A stretch of 64,000 nucleotides of DNA, taken from positions 105,569 to 169,568 of the forward strand of contig NZ_BMQL01000009.1 of the NCBI RefSeq assembly GCF_014648095.1, given 5' to 3'. Positions 35,815-44,528 of this stretch are shown here, one piece after another; the first letter of the stretch is position 1; each line of letters starts with the position of its first letter. The position numbers and the translations under genes were made by a program. The notes beneath the pieces were generated by a model. The model was not told the DNA's origin. It made no database searches and saw only the letters and a program-made list of their open reading frames with translations. The DNA comes from Deinococcus ruber (GTDB lineage Bacteria; Deinococcota; Deinococci; Deinococcales; Deinococcaceae).

Positions 35815-35820
35815 AGTATA
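35815..35820 (-). promoter_or_regulatory. -10 box of a leaderless mocR promoter
   Basis: TATACT on the minus strand ends six bases before the ATG at 35808, leaving no room for a 5' leader. This is a clear example of a pattern seen at several genes in the window. Confidence 0.6.
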
Positions 35821-35821
35821 C

Positions 35822-35903
35822 CAGTCCAATTTTAGTACTGGCTCGATTGGATAGAAAAGAGCAGTCCAATTTGCCCCAAATTAGCTCTGCCGCCCAGTCC
35901 AAT
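35822..35903. promoter_or_regulatory. Likely MocR operator: three direct repeats
   Basis: CAGTCCAAT occurs at 35822-35830, 35862-35870 and 35895-35903, in the same orientation with start spacings of 40 and 33 bases. An inverted partial copy (GATTGG) lies between the first two. The first repeat is adjacent to the mocR -10 box and all lie between mocR and the transporter gene. MocR proteins typically bind such direct repeats. Confidence 0.7.
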
Positions 35904-35962
35904 CCGGGCGCACACTGAGCGCATTCGGTAGGCTGCCAATGGCCGCCGGAGCAGGAGGCAGC

Positions 35963-37237
35963 ATGCAGCATTCCCCGTCCCCACTTTCTCCGATCCGTCC
36001 TTCCGTGCTGGAAGTATTTCGCCAGTTCCGCCAGGATTCGAGCGCCTCGGCGCTGCTCAGCGGCCTCATCGCTGTCCTGGTGGGCTTCGCTGGCCCCATC
36101 GTCCTGATCTATGCCGTGGCGCAGAGTGCGACACTGTCCAATCAGACCGTGCTGTCGTGGGTATGGGCCGCCACCGTGCTGTGCGGCGTGGTCAGCGTGT
36201 GGCTGAGCCTGCGCTTCCGCGTGCCGCTGCTCAGCACGTGGTCTACGCCGGGCATTGCATTTCTGGCGACGGCGCTGCCCGGCATTCCCTTTCCGGAAGC
36301 CGTGGGAGCCTTCCTGATTTCTGGCCTGCTGGTGCTGCTGCTGGGCACCATCGGCCCGCTCACCCGGCTGATCGGGCGCATTCCCACCCATCTGGCAGGC
36401 GCACTCAACGCCGCCATCCTGCTGCCGTTCGGCTTTCATGCGGTGCAGGCGTTTGGGAAAATGCCGCTGCTGGTCGGTGCCATGATTCTGGTTTACTTCG
36501 TGCTGCGGCACTTTGCGCCACGCTGGGCGGTGGCAGGCGTGCTGCTGATCGGCGTGGCGGGCAGCGCTGCCCTGGGGCTGTTACATCCCGGCCCGATCAG
36601 TTTCGCGCTGACGCAGCCGCAGGTGGTGATGCCGCAGTTTTCCTGGCGTGCGGTGCTGAATCTGGCGCTGCCCCTGACGCTGCTGGCGTTTACCGGACAG
36701 TTCGTGCCGGGCTTCGCCGCGCTGAAGGTTTCGGGCTTCACGCCCCCTCCCGCTCCGATCATCCGTGCCTGCGGCGCGGCGTCGCTGGCGGCGGCGTTCG
36801 TGGGGTGCCACACGCTCACGCTGGCGGCGCTGCTCGCCAACATCGTCAGCGGCCCGGAAGCCCACCCCGATCCCCGGCGGCGCTACGCGGCTGCCGTGTA
36901 CGCGGGCGTCTTCAACATCGTGCTGGGGCTGTTTGCGGGCACGTTCCTGCACATTATCGCGGTGCTGCCCCAGGAGGCGATTCAGGCACTCGCGGGGCTG
37001 GCACTGCTTACCGCTATCGGCTCGTCGCTTCAGGCGGCACTCGCCACCGCGCCGGGGTCGCTCGCCTCGCCCACGGTGCTGCTGGTCACGTTGTCGGGCG
37101 TGGCGCTGCTGGGCATCGGCTCGGCCTTCTGGGGCATTCTGGCGGGGCTGGCGGTCTACGCCGCCGAGTTGGGGGCCATACGGTCGGCGGCAACCCGGCA
37201 GCCAGAAGTTCCAACGCCTGTCCAGGCGAGCGACTGA
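35963..37237 (+). CDS. BenE-family (benzoate-type) transporter
   Basis: A 424-residue membrane protein with about 12 hydrophobic segments, of the benzoate/H+ symporter BenE/YdcO family. Diagnostic-looking segments are VGFAGPIVLIYAVAQS, STPGIAFLATALPGI, RIPTHLAGALNAAILLPFG and GCHTLTLAALLANIVSGP. AGGAGG is five bases upstream of ATG 35963. The substrate is unproven, since the family is broader than benzoate. Divergence from a MocR regulator suggests inducible control. Confidence 0.88.
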   Translation: MQHSPSPLSPIRPSVLEVFRQFRQDSSASALLSGLIAVLVGFAGPIVLIYAVAQSATLSNQTVLSWVWAATVLCGVVSVWLSLRFRVPLLSTWSTPGIAFLATALPGIPFPEAVGAFLISGLLVLLLGTIGPLTRLIGRIPTHLAGALNAAILLPFGFHAVQAFGKMPLLVGAMILVYFVLRHFAPRWAVAGVLLIGVAGSAALGLLHPGPISFALTQPQVVMPQFSWRAVLNLALPLTLLAFTGQFVPGFAALKVSGFTPPPAPIIRACGAASLAAAFVGCHTLTLAALLANIVSGPEAHPDPRRRYAAAVYAGVFNIVLGLFAGTFLHIIAVLPQEAIQALAGLALLTAIGSSLQAALATAPGSLASPTVLLVTLSGVALLGIGSAFWGILAGLAVYAAELGAIRSAATRQPEVPTPVQASD

Positions 37238-37253
37238 GAGCGGGTACCGAAGC

Positions 37254-37300
37254 GGCAACAGGAAGGGCGAAGAACACGAGTCTTCGCCCTTCCCGTTGCC
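37254..37300. terminator. Terminator between convergent transporter genes
   Basis: A 13-base-pair perfect inner stem (37261-37273 with 37281-37293), seven-base loop, extended by six more pairs (37254-37259 with 37295-37300) beyond a single mismatch. There is only a weak U-run. It lies between the BenE and Pit genes. Confidence 0.75.
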
Positions 37301-37336
37301 TGCCCTTTCGGTGTGGCAAATCTGTTGTGTTGTGCG

Positions 37337-38331
<995 letters not shown>

Positions 38332-38332
<1 letters not shown>

Positions 38333-38970
38333 CAGGCGTTCTTCAGCAGGATGCTCTCGACCGCGCTCGCCACGCGCTGAGCCTGGTCGGTCGCCTGTTC
38401 GATCAGACCCACGATCTCGCCCATCCGCATGGCATCGACCATGCCGCGCACCTCGGTCACGCCGTCGTACAGATGAAGCTGCACTTCGTCGCCCAGGGCG
38501 TCGGCCTCGTCTTCCAGCGCCCGGACCTGCTGCGTCAGGCGCTTCAGCTCATCGGCGCGGCGCAGGTCTTCCAGCAGCGGCATCGCTTTGGTCAACAGTT
38601 CGGCCTGCGCCTGCACCGTGCGGGCCAGCAACAGGGCCTGAGGCACCGGCTGACGGATGCGGTAGAGCATCAGTTTGCGCCCGGCTTCCTCGATATCGTC
38701 CACCAGATCGTCGAGGTGGGTATTGAGTTCCAGAATGTCCTCGCGGTCAAACGGGACGATAAACGACCCGGCCAGAATATTGACCGTTTCGCGGCTCAGG
38801 CGGTCGCCCTCATGTTCAAGGTCGCGCAGCCGCTGAACCTTGCGTTCGACATCGGTGTAATCGTTCAGCAGGTCTACCAGAGCCGCCGCCGTCGTCACAG
38901 CATTCTGCGCCTGCTGCGTGAAGAGCTGACTGAAGCGGGGGTTTTTGGGCATAAATTTTGACAGAGCCAT
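38332..38970 (-). CDS. DUF47/PhoU-like Pit accessory protein
   Basis: A 212-residue helical protein with the PhoU-like fold of DUF47 proteins that accompany Pit transporters. The N-terminus LSKFMPKNPRFSQLFTQQ is family-typical, and acidic clusters such as HLDDLVDDIEEAG and LRDLEHEGDRL are likely metal-binding. It is first in a two-gene operon with pit and probably modulates the transporter. A palindrome ACAATATTGT sits directly upstream of the start. Confidence 0.92.
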
Positions 38971-39378
38971 GACAATATTGTGACGGACGGGGCATTATTT
39001 ATGCGAGAGCTGACGGAAAGCAGACACATCTATCGGCCACCTGCGCCCTGTTACCGCTGTCGATATTGAAGGAATCCCTGTCTAGCTTTCGCAAGTCTGA
39101 TGACCCACAGATAGTGCTGAAGTGGGCGAGAATGTCGCGCCTGTTCACCGCAGAGACGGCCACCGAGCCGATGGCACAGTCAAGAAAACAGCAGAAATCT
39201 CTTCAATACACCCTTTGCAGTGAAAAATGCCTCAGCAGTTCTGTTTTCTGAGAGCCTGATATAGAAAGGATTGTTTAAAGATAACGAATTGATGTTGCTC
39301 GTTATCTCCCCTGCTTCCGCAAATAGGATTGGGGTGTTTCTCATCTGAAGAGTTCGCTCTGCTTCCACACTATGAGAC
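38971..39378. other. AT-rich intergenic region upstream of pit operon and glycine-zipper gene
   Basis: These 408 bases contain no convincing gene. The right half is notably AT-rich. An eight-base inverted repeat, GATAACGA...TCGTTATC, lies at 39280-39306. Two short open frames here (39066-39251 plus, 39180-39428 minus) lack ribosome sites and protein-like composition. The region divides two divergent transcripts and probably holds both promoters. Confidence 0.6.
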
Positions 39379-39993
39379 ATGAAACACCTTCTGTTTCCGA
39401 CGCTGGCCCAGGCAGACGCTTTTATCAAAGACCTTCAGGATCAGGGTGCTATTCGCCCCCAGCTCGGCAGAACTTCGGTGACGCGTGAGTCGGGCGCAAT
39501 GCCGGACAGCGACATGCAGAGCGGCAGCGTGGCAAATGCCAGCGGCGGCGCACTGACTTCGAGCGGCTCGATTGACGCGCTGGACGAGGAACTGTACACC
39601 CATGACGGCGGCGGCACGGCGGAAGATGCCGGTGCGGGCGCCATCAAGGGCACGGGCGTCGGTGCAGTGGTGGGCGCGGTCGCGGGCGTGGTCGCCACCG
39701 TCACGACGGGTGGTCTGGCGGCAGTCCCGGTGATCCTGGGAATGGCGGCGCTCGGCTCGGGTGTGGGTGCGGGCGTGGGTGCTATCGGCGGCGCGGCAGG
39801 CGTGGACGAAACCAGCGTGCAGGGCATCGACGACAGCGGCGATTACTCCACCTCGTCGTATGTGACCGACGAGCAGCACGACACCCTGAGCGCCGGAGTC
39901 GCCAACGGCGGGCACGCCATCGCGGTGGCCGACTCGGTGCCCGATGAGCTGGTACGGACTGTGGCAGAGCGTCACGGCGGCCAGTTCGTCTGA
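39379..39993 (+). CDS. Glycine-zipper protein of unknown function
   Basis: A 204-residue protein. The N-terminus, MKHLLFPTLAQADAFIKDLQ, looks like a small ferredoxin-like or stress-protein domain that reads out a short alpha-beta unit. A hydrophobic Gly/Ala/Val stretch of about 60 residues follows (AIKGTGVGAVVGAVAGVVAT then GMAALGSGVGAGVGAIGGAAG). The two GxxxG runs are typical of glycine zippers that insert in membranes. The C-terminus, DELVRTVAERHGGQFV, may complete the folded domain. TATGAG sits five bases upstream of the ATG (leaderless type). Function is unknown. Confidence 0.75.
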   Translation: MKHLLFPTLAQADAFIKDLQDQGAIRPQLGRTSVTRESGAMPDSDMQSGSVANASGGALTSSGSIDALDEELYTHDGGGTAEDAGAGAIKGTGVGAVVGAVAGVVATVTTGGLAAVPVILGMAALGSGVGAGVGAIGGAAGVDETSVQGIDDSGDYSTSSYVTDEQHDTLSAGVANGGHAIAVADSVPDELVRTVAERHGGQFV

Positions 39994-40028
39994 ACTGAGC
40001 AGACCGAGTTTTAGACAGACCAGATACA

Positions 40029-40060
40029 GCAGGCCAGGTGGCAGATGTCGCCTGGCCTGC
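40029..40060 (+). terminator. Hairpin downstream of the glycine-zipper gene
   Basis: GCAGGCCAGG at 40029-40038 pairs with CCTGGCCTGC at 40051-40060 around a 12-base loop, 35 bases after the stop codon. No U-run follows, so termination is likely but not certain. Confidence 0.6.
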
Positions 40061-40215
40061 CTGCTGTCTGCCACACCCTGCGCTACCACGTTCCGGCAGA
40101 TGCTAAGCTCCGGCGTCCGGGCACCTCGGCGCTCGCGGCAACACAGCGGTCAACGAGACTTTTGCAGGCAGGCCACGCGATCTTCGCGGCAAAGGGAGCA
40201 TTCCAGGTGAACGAC

Positions 40216-40701
40216 ATGGAACAGCATGACAGGCAGATCGGCGCACAGCTTCGGCGGTTGCGGGTGCAGATGTACGGTGAAATGGGCAGCGTCGGCACCG
40301 TCGCCAGAGACGCGGGCATCAGCATCGCGCTGCTGGCGGCCATCGAGCGCGGCGAACGGGGGCTGTGGGAGCTGGACGAAGACGAGATGACCCGGCTTGC
40401 TCAGGCATACCGCCTCAGTCCGGTGCAGTTCGTCGAGCAGCTCGGCCTCGACCGGGATCGTCCACGCGTCGCCGTTTCCGAACAGCCGGTTCTGACGGTC
40501 AACCTGCAACGGGCAATCGAGGAATACGGCCATCGTCCCCGCTACGCTGGTCTGGACACCATGCGCTGGATCATCTACCTCAGTACGCTTCAGTTTGAAG
40601 AAGGCATCGACCCCGAGCCAGCGGTGTGGGCCGAGATTTTTCTGACACTGAAACAGTCGGGCGTGGTGCCGGGGGCAGCTCCGGGAAAATCGAGTTCCTG
40701 A
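40216..40701 (+). CDS. XRE-family helix-turn-helix regulator
   Basis: A 161-residue protein. The N-terminal HTH is QIGAQLRRLRVQMYGEMGSVGTVARDAGIS followed by IALLAAIERGERGLWEL, a Cro/CI-like fold with an unusually long first turn. The C-terminal half (about 85-150) is a helical domain not recognised. AGGTG precedes ATG 40216; a GTG at 40207 behind GGGAG is equally plausible. It converges on the GGDEF gene. Target genes are unknown. Confidence 0.78.
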   Translation: MEQHDRQIGAQLRRLRVQMYGEMGSVGTVARDAGISIALLAAIERGERGLWELDEDEMTRLAQAYRLSPVQFVEQLGLDRDRPRVAVSEQPVLTVNLQRAIEEYGHRPRYAGLDTMRWIIYLSTLQFEEGIDPEPAVWAEIFLTLKQSGVVPGAAPGKSSS

Positions 40702-40716
40702 CGCCGCCGGGCACTC

Positions 40717-42279
40717 CTACGCGCTGCCAGATGAGATAAGCGGCGTGTGGCGCAGAGTCTGACGCCGCTGCTTGACCGTGTACATGCGGGTGTCGGCCAG
40801 CCCCAGCAGCGTTTCGCCGCTCGCCTCGTGGCTGTGCGCCATCCCCACGCTCGCCCCGCCCAGCGTCGCCACCTGCCGGGCCGCCAGAATCGCCAGATCC
40901 ACGACCTCATGAATCGCTTCCGTGTCCCAGCTTCTCTGCGGGCCGGTTACCTGTTCCCCGCTCGGCGTCAGCAGAACGAATTCGTCGCCGCCGAAGCGGT
41001 ACAGCCGCGCCTGCCCATCGAGCGCCGCGCTCAGGGTGCTGCCGAACACCCTGAGCACCACGTCGCCCTGAAGGTGCCCCTGCGAGTCGTTTACGTTCTT
41101 GAAGCCGTCCAGATCGATGATCGAGAGCGTGAAGCTCATGTCTTCTTCCTGCCAGCTCTGAATGTCTTCGTCGAAGGCCCGGCGATTGAGCAGGCTGGTC
41201 AGCGGGTCCTGACGGGCCTGCTGCAACGCTGCCCGCGTCAGAACCTGCCGGTCGAGGGCGCTGCGGACACTGCGGCCCGCCGATTCCAGCAGTGCCCGGT
41301 CGCTGCCGCGCCACTGCTTGACCGGACTGCTGTGCAGCCGCACCGCCAGCAGCACCGAAGTGGTCTGCCCGCGTGTGTCCAGCGGCAACAGGGCGATCTG
41401 GTCGATATCGGCCCCGACGACCTCGGGCACTGCGCCGGGTGCCGATGCGTATTCGCTGAGGTACAGCGGCGTGCTGAGGGTTCTGAGCGTGCGGAGGATG
41501 GCGCTGGGCCAGGCGGGCGGGCCAGCGGGAAGAGCGTGGGCCACCGGGGGCAGACCGGGCCGGGCGTAGGCCGCCTCGATCCGCAGTTCGTCGTCGATAA
41601 CGAGCAGACATGTGTAGTCGCTGGCGATGGCCTCGCCCAGCAGCGCCGCCGCCGAGAGCGTCATATGTTCCGGGTCTAGGTCCAGATCCATCAGGCTGTT
41701 CACGCCCTCCAGCACACGTGCCTGATCGAGCGTGCGGCTCAGTTCGCGGCTGAACTGTGCCTGTGCGCCGAGTTCACGGCTGAGGTGCAGATTCCGCATC
41801 CGCAGTTCCAGTTCGCTGACCACGGTATCGGCCAGGTCTTGCAGCGCCTGAAGATCGGCGGCGTTCAGCGGGTGCGGCTGGGTGTCCATCACACACAGCG
41901 TGCCGATGCGGTGCCCCGATGGTGTGGTCAGCGGCGCTCCGGCATAGCTGCGAATCGCCAGTTCACCCCGGACGGCGGGGGCGTCATGAAAGCGCGGGTC
42001 GAGTTGTGTGTTTTCGACCACCAGTGGAGCGTCCTGCAAAATCGTCCAGCTGCAAAACGCCGACGCGCGTTCGGGTTCGCCCAGCGGAAAACCTATGCCC
42101 GATTTATTCCACAGGCGGTGCCGATCCACGAAGTTGATGTAGGCATAGGGCGTATTCAGCACGTGGGCTGCCAGCCGGGTCACACGGTCGAACGCCACCT
42201 CGGGAGCAGTGTCGAGTATCTCGTAGCTGGCGAGTGCCATCAGCCGGGAGTACTCAGAGTCAGGGATCGGCGCGTCCAT
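40717..42279 (-). CDS. GAF-GAF-GGDEF protein, predicted diguanylate cyclase
   Basis: A 520-residue soluble signalling protein. An N-terminal GAF domain (FDRVTRLAAHVLNTPYAYINF to GTLCVMD) is followed by a coiled coil, a second GAF-like segment (about 195-345), and a C-terminal GGDEF domain. The active-site motif is intact in YRFGGDEFVLL, with DPLTSLLNRRAF at its start. The region before GGDEF lacks an obvious RxxD inhibition site. It should make cyclic di-GMP in response to a small ligand. ATG 42279 is chosen because TATGGT lies seven bases upstream. Confidence 0.9.
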   Translation of the reverse strand: MDAPIPDSEYSRLMALASYEILDTAPEVAFDRVTRLAAHVLNTPYAYINFVDRHRLWNKSGIGFPLGEPERASAFCSWTILQDAPLVVENTQLDPRFHDAPAVRGELAIRSYAGAPLTTPSGHRIGTLCVMDTQPHPLNAADLQALQDLADTVVSELELRMRNLHLSRELGAQAQFSRELSRTLDQARVLEGVNSLMDLDLDPEHMTLSAAALLGEAIASDYTCLLVIDDELRIEAAYARPGLPPVAHALPAGPPAWPSAILRTLRTLSTPLYLSEYASAPGAVPEVVGADIDQIALLPLDTRGQTTSVLLAVRLHSSPVKQWRGSDRALLESAGRSVRSALDRQVLTRAALQQARQDPLTSLLNRRAFDEDIQSWQEEDMSFTLSIIDLDGFKNVNDSQGHLQGDVVLRVFGSTLSAALDGQARLYRFGGDEFVLLTPSGEQVTGPQRSWDTEAIHEVVDLAILAARQVATLGGASVGMAHSHEASGETLLGLADTRMYTVKQRRQTLRHTPLISSGSA

Positions 42280-42357
42280 TTCTCTTACCATACCCGCCGC
42301 GTCTGCCAATCCTCTGACAAGCCCCTACCATGACGACTGGTCCGAGCGCAAGGTCAA

Positions 42358-43161
42358 TTATCTCAGATGAATGGTCTTTGGATCGAAGGTCACTTCGGGA
42401 AACTGGGGGTCCATGTCGGTCAGCGTTTCCAGCACGATGCGGCTGATCACGTCATTCCTGAACCACTTGCGGTCGGCGGGAATGACGTACCACGGAGCCG
42501 TGTCGGTGGTGGTGGACCGCAGCATGTCTTCATACGCGCCGGTATACTCGTCCCAGAGTTTGCGTTCCGACAGATCGTTGGCGCTGAATTTCCACTGCTT
42601 TTCCGGGTTGTCCAGACGCTCCTGAAACCGCTGCTTCTGCTCGTCCTTGCTGATGTGCAGGTGAAACTTCAGGATGCGCGTGCCCTGACTCTGAAGCAGT
42701 TCCTCGAAGGCGCAGATCTGCTCGAAGCGGCGCTCCACCTCACCCGTTCTCACCTCGCCGTGAACGCGCGTCACCAGCACGTCTTCGTAGTACGAACGGT
42801 TGAAGATGCCGATCATTCCGGCGGCGGGCGTGTGGGGGTGTACCCGCCACAGAAAATCGTGCCCCTGCTCTACCGGGGTCGGTTCTTTGAAAGGTGTCAC
42901 ATTGACGCCCTGCGGATTCAGGCCGGTAAAGACGTGCTTGACGGTGCCGTCCTTGCCGCCCGCGTCGCGTGTCTGAAGCACCACCAGCAGGCTCTGCTTT
43001 TCCTCGGCGTACAGCCGCTCCTGCAATTTGGTCAGGTGCAGCAGCAGCTGAGGCTTTCTCACCAGCGCTTCTTCTTTGGTACACCCCCGCGCGTCGTCCG
43101 TGGGCACGTCGTTCAGGCTGATCTTCTTGCCGGGGCGCACACGGTAGTCGTCTGATTTCAT
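42358..43161 (-). CDS. ppk2: PPK2-family polyphosphate kinase
   Basis: A 267-residue PPK2 enzyme that phosphorylates nucleotides using polyphosphate. The Walker A motif is TRDAGGKDGT (about 64-73), followed by the lid region and RSYYEDVLVTRVHG and LKFHLHISKDEQKQRF. The single short domain fits class III or class I PPK2, enzymes that make ADP and ATP from AMP or ADP. Class cannot be settled by eye. It would supply nucleotides under energy stress. ATG 43161 is preferred over an in-frame GTG at 43170. Confidence 0.92.
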   Translation of the reverse strand: MKSDDYRVRPGKKISLNDVPTDDARGCTKEEALVRKPQLLLHLTKLQERLYAEEKQSLLVVLQTRDAGGKDGTVKHVFTGLNPQGVNVTPFKEPTPVEQGHDFLWRVHPHTPAAGMIGIFNRSYYEDVLVTRVHGEVRTGEVERRFEQICAFEELLQSQGTRILKFHLHISKDEQKQRFQERLDNPEKQWKFSANDLSERKLWDEYTGAYEDMLRSTTTDTAPWYVIPADRKWFRNDVISRIVLETLTDMDPQFPEVTFDPKTIHLR

Positions 43162-43245
43162 GGGGGGCACGCTAACACGCAGCGGCGCGGTTCCCTCCGA
43201 CCATGAACAAAATCCCTGCCTGTATGAGGCGGCCCTCCGGTGCGT

Positions 43246-44361
43246 TCAGCCGCCCGCCTTGATCTGCCGGGGCAGGTTGTCGGTGCTTCTGAACACGTCC
43301 TGCCCGGCGACCTTCTGCACCTCGACGCGCTTGCCGCTGCGGGCACTCTCGTAGATGGCGTCCATCAGGCGGTGATCCTGCACGCCCTCCTCGCCGGGGG
43401 TATACGGCTCCTTGTCCTGCTGGATGCACTGCGCGAAGTGATCGACCTCCAGCCCGAACTGGTCGTAATCGGGAAAACTCGGGGTGGTTTCGCCCTTCTT
43501 GTCGATCAGCCTCAGCTTCAGGCCCACGTAGGGGAACGCCGGATCGAGCACGGCAGTGCCCTGTTCGCCCAGCACCCGCACGGTGGTGGTCTTGTCTGCG
43601 CCGTAGCTGGTCAGGCAGTTGGCGATCAGGCCGCCGGGAAAGCCGAGCATGAAACTGACCGACTCCTCGACCTCCTTGAAGCGCGGATCGTTGGTGGGCT
43701 GATGCTGAGCCGCGAAAACCCATTCAGGCTCCAGTCCGGTCAGAAAACGCAGGGTATTCAGGCTGTAGATGCCGACATCTGGCAGCGGTCCGCCCCCGGC
43801 CTGCTCCAGATTCAGCCGCCACACGCTGGGATCGTCCTCGACCTGGGTGTGAATGCTGTCCATCAGCTTGATGGCCCCGAGTTTGCCCGCCGCGATGGCG
43901 TTTTTGGCCGCCCAGTGGTGCGGCGTGTACTGGATGCGGTAGGCGACCATCAGTTTGACGCCTGCATCACGGCACGCCTTCACGATGGCCTCGGCGTCCT
44001 GGGTGTTGGACGCGAGCGGCTTCTCGCACAGGACGTGCTTTCCCATTTCGGCGGCACGCTCGACGTATTCACGGTGCAGGTTGTTGGGCAGCACGATATA
44101 CACCGCCTGCACGTCGTCTCGCTGCGCCAGTTCTCCAAACTCTTCGTAGGTGTAGGCGTCGCTGTCCTTCAGCCCGGCGGCGGCGGCATACGCTCGCCCC
44201 TTGTCGGGTTCCGCCGTCACGACTGCCGCAAGGTACGCGTGCTGGCTGGTTCTCAGCGCCGGAATGATCTCCTCGGCGCTCAGCTCTCCGAGGCCGACCA
44301 CGGCAAAACCGACGCGCCGACTCTGGCGCTGGGGTTTAGGCATCCTGGGTTTGTTGGGCAT
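43246..44361 (-). CDS. Gfo/Idh/MocA-family oxidoreductase
   Basis: A 371-residue NAD(P)-dependent dehydrogenase. The N-terminal Rossmann fold begins RVGFAVVGLGELS, and EKPLASN is the conserved EKP motif. GGGPLPDVGIYSLNTLRFL and YRIQYTPHH lie in the catalytic domain. It resembles glucose-fructose oxidoreductase, and the sugar substrate is unknown. Start 44361 has AGGAGGAG at an ideal spacing. It lies downstream of a secreted GH3 enzyme on the same strand, which suggests sugar metabolism. Confidence 0.9.
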   Translation of the reverse strand: MPNKPRMPKPQRQSRRVGFAVVGLGELSAEEIIPALRTSQHAYLAAVVTAEPDKGRAYAAAAGLKDSDAYTYEEFGELAQRDDVQAVYIVLPNNLHREYVERAAEMGKHVLCEKPLASNTQDAEAIVKACRDAGVKLMVAYRIQYTPHHWAAKNAIAAGKLGAIKLMDSIHTQVEDDPSVWRLNLEQAGGGPLPDVGIYSLNTLRFLTGLEPEWVFAAQHQPTNDPRFKEVEESVSFMLGFPGGLIANCLTSYGADKTTTVRVLGEQGTAVLDPAFPYVGLKLRLIDKKGETTPSFPDYDQFGLEVDHFAQCIQQDKEPYTPGEEGVQDHRLMDAIYESARSGKRVEVQKVAGQDVFRSTDNLPRQIKAGG

Positions 44362-44478
44362 GGCGACTCCTCCTGGCTGAAGTGGGGCGGCAAAGTTCTC
44401 CGGGAAGTGGCAGAACCGCTGCCGTTCCACAGAGACGCGAACTGTCCTACCCTACGTGCGGCGGCCCGCTGGCAGGTA

Positions 44479-44509
44479 GGGAAACGCTGAGCAGGTCTTG
44501 AGCGTTCCC
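44479..44509 (-). terminator. Hairpin downstream of the GH3 gene
   Basis: GGGAAACGCT and AGCGTTCCC form a nine-pair stem with one bulge around a 12-base loop, 20 bases after the GH3 stop on the minus strand. There is no U-run. It may reduce read-through into the oxidoreductase gene. Confidence 0.45.
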
Positions 44510-44528
44510 GCCGGGAAGCAGCGTCGCC

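Noticed and set aside
39066..39251. 61-codon plus-strand open frame in the pit upstream region
   Set aside because: No ribosome site, AT-rich sequence and no protein-like pattern.
39180..39428. 82-codon minus-strand open frame overlapping the glycine-zipper start
   Set aside because: Overlaps a better-supported gene start and lacks a ribosome site or domain.
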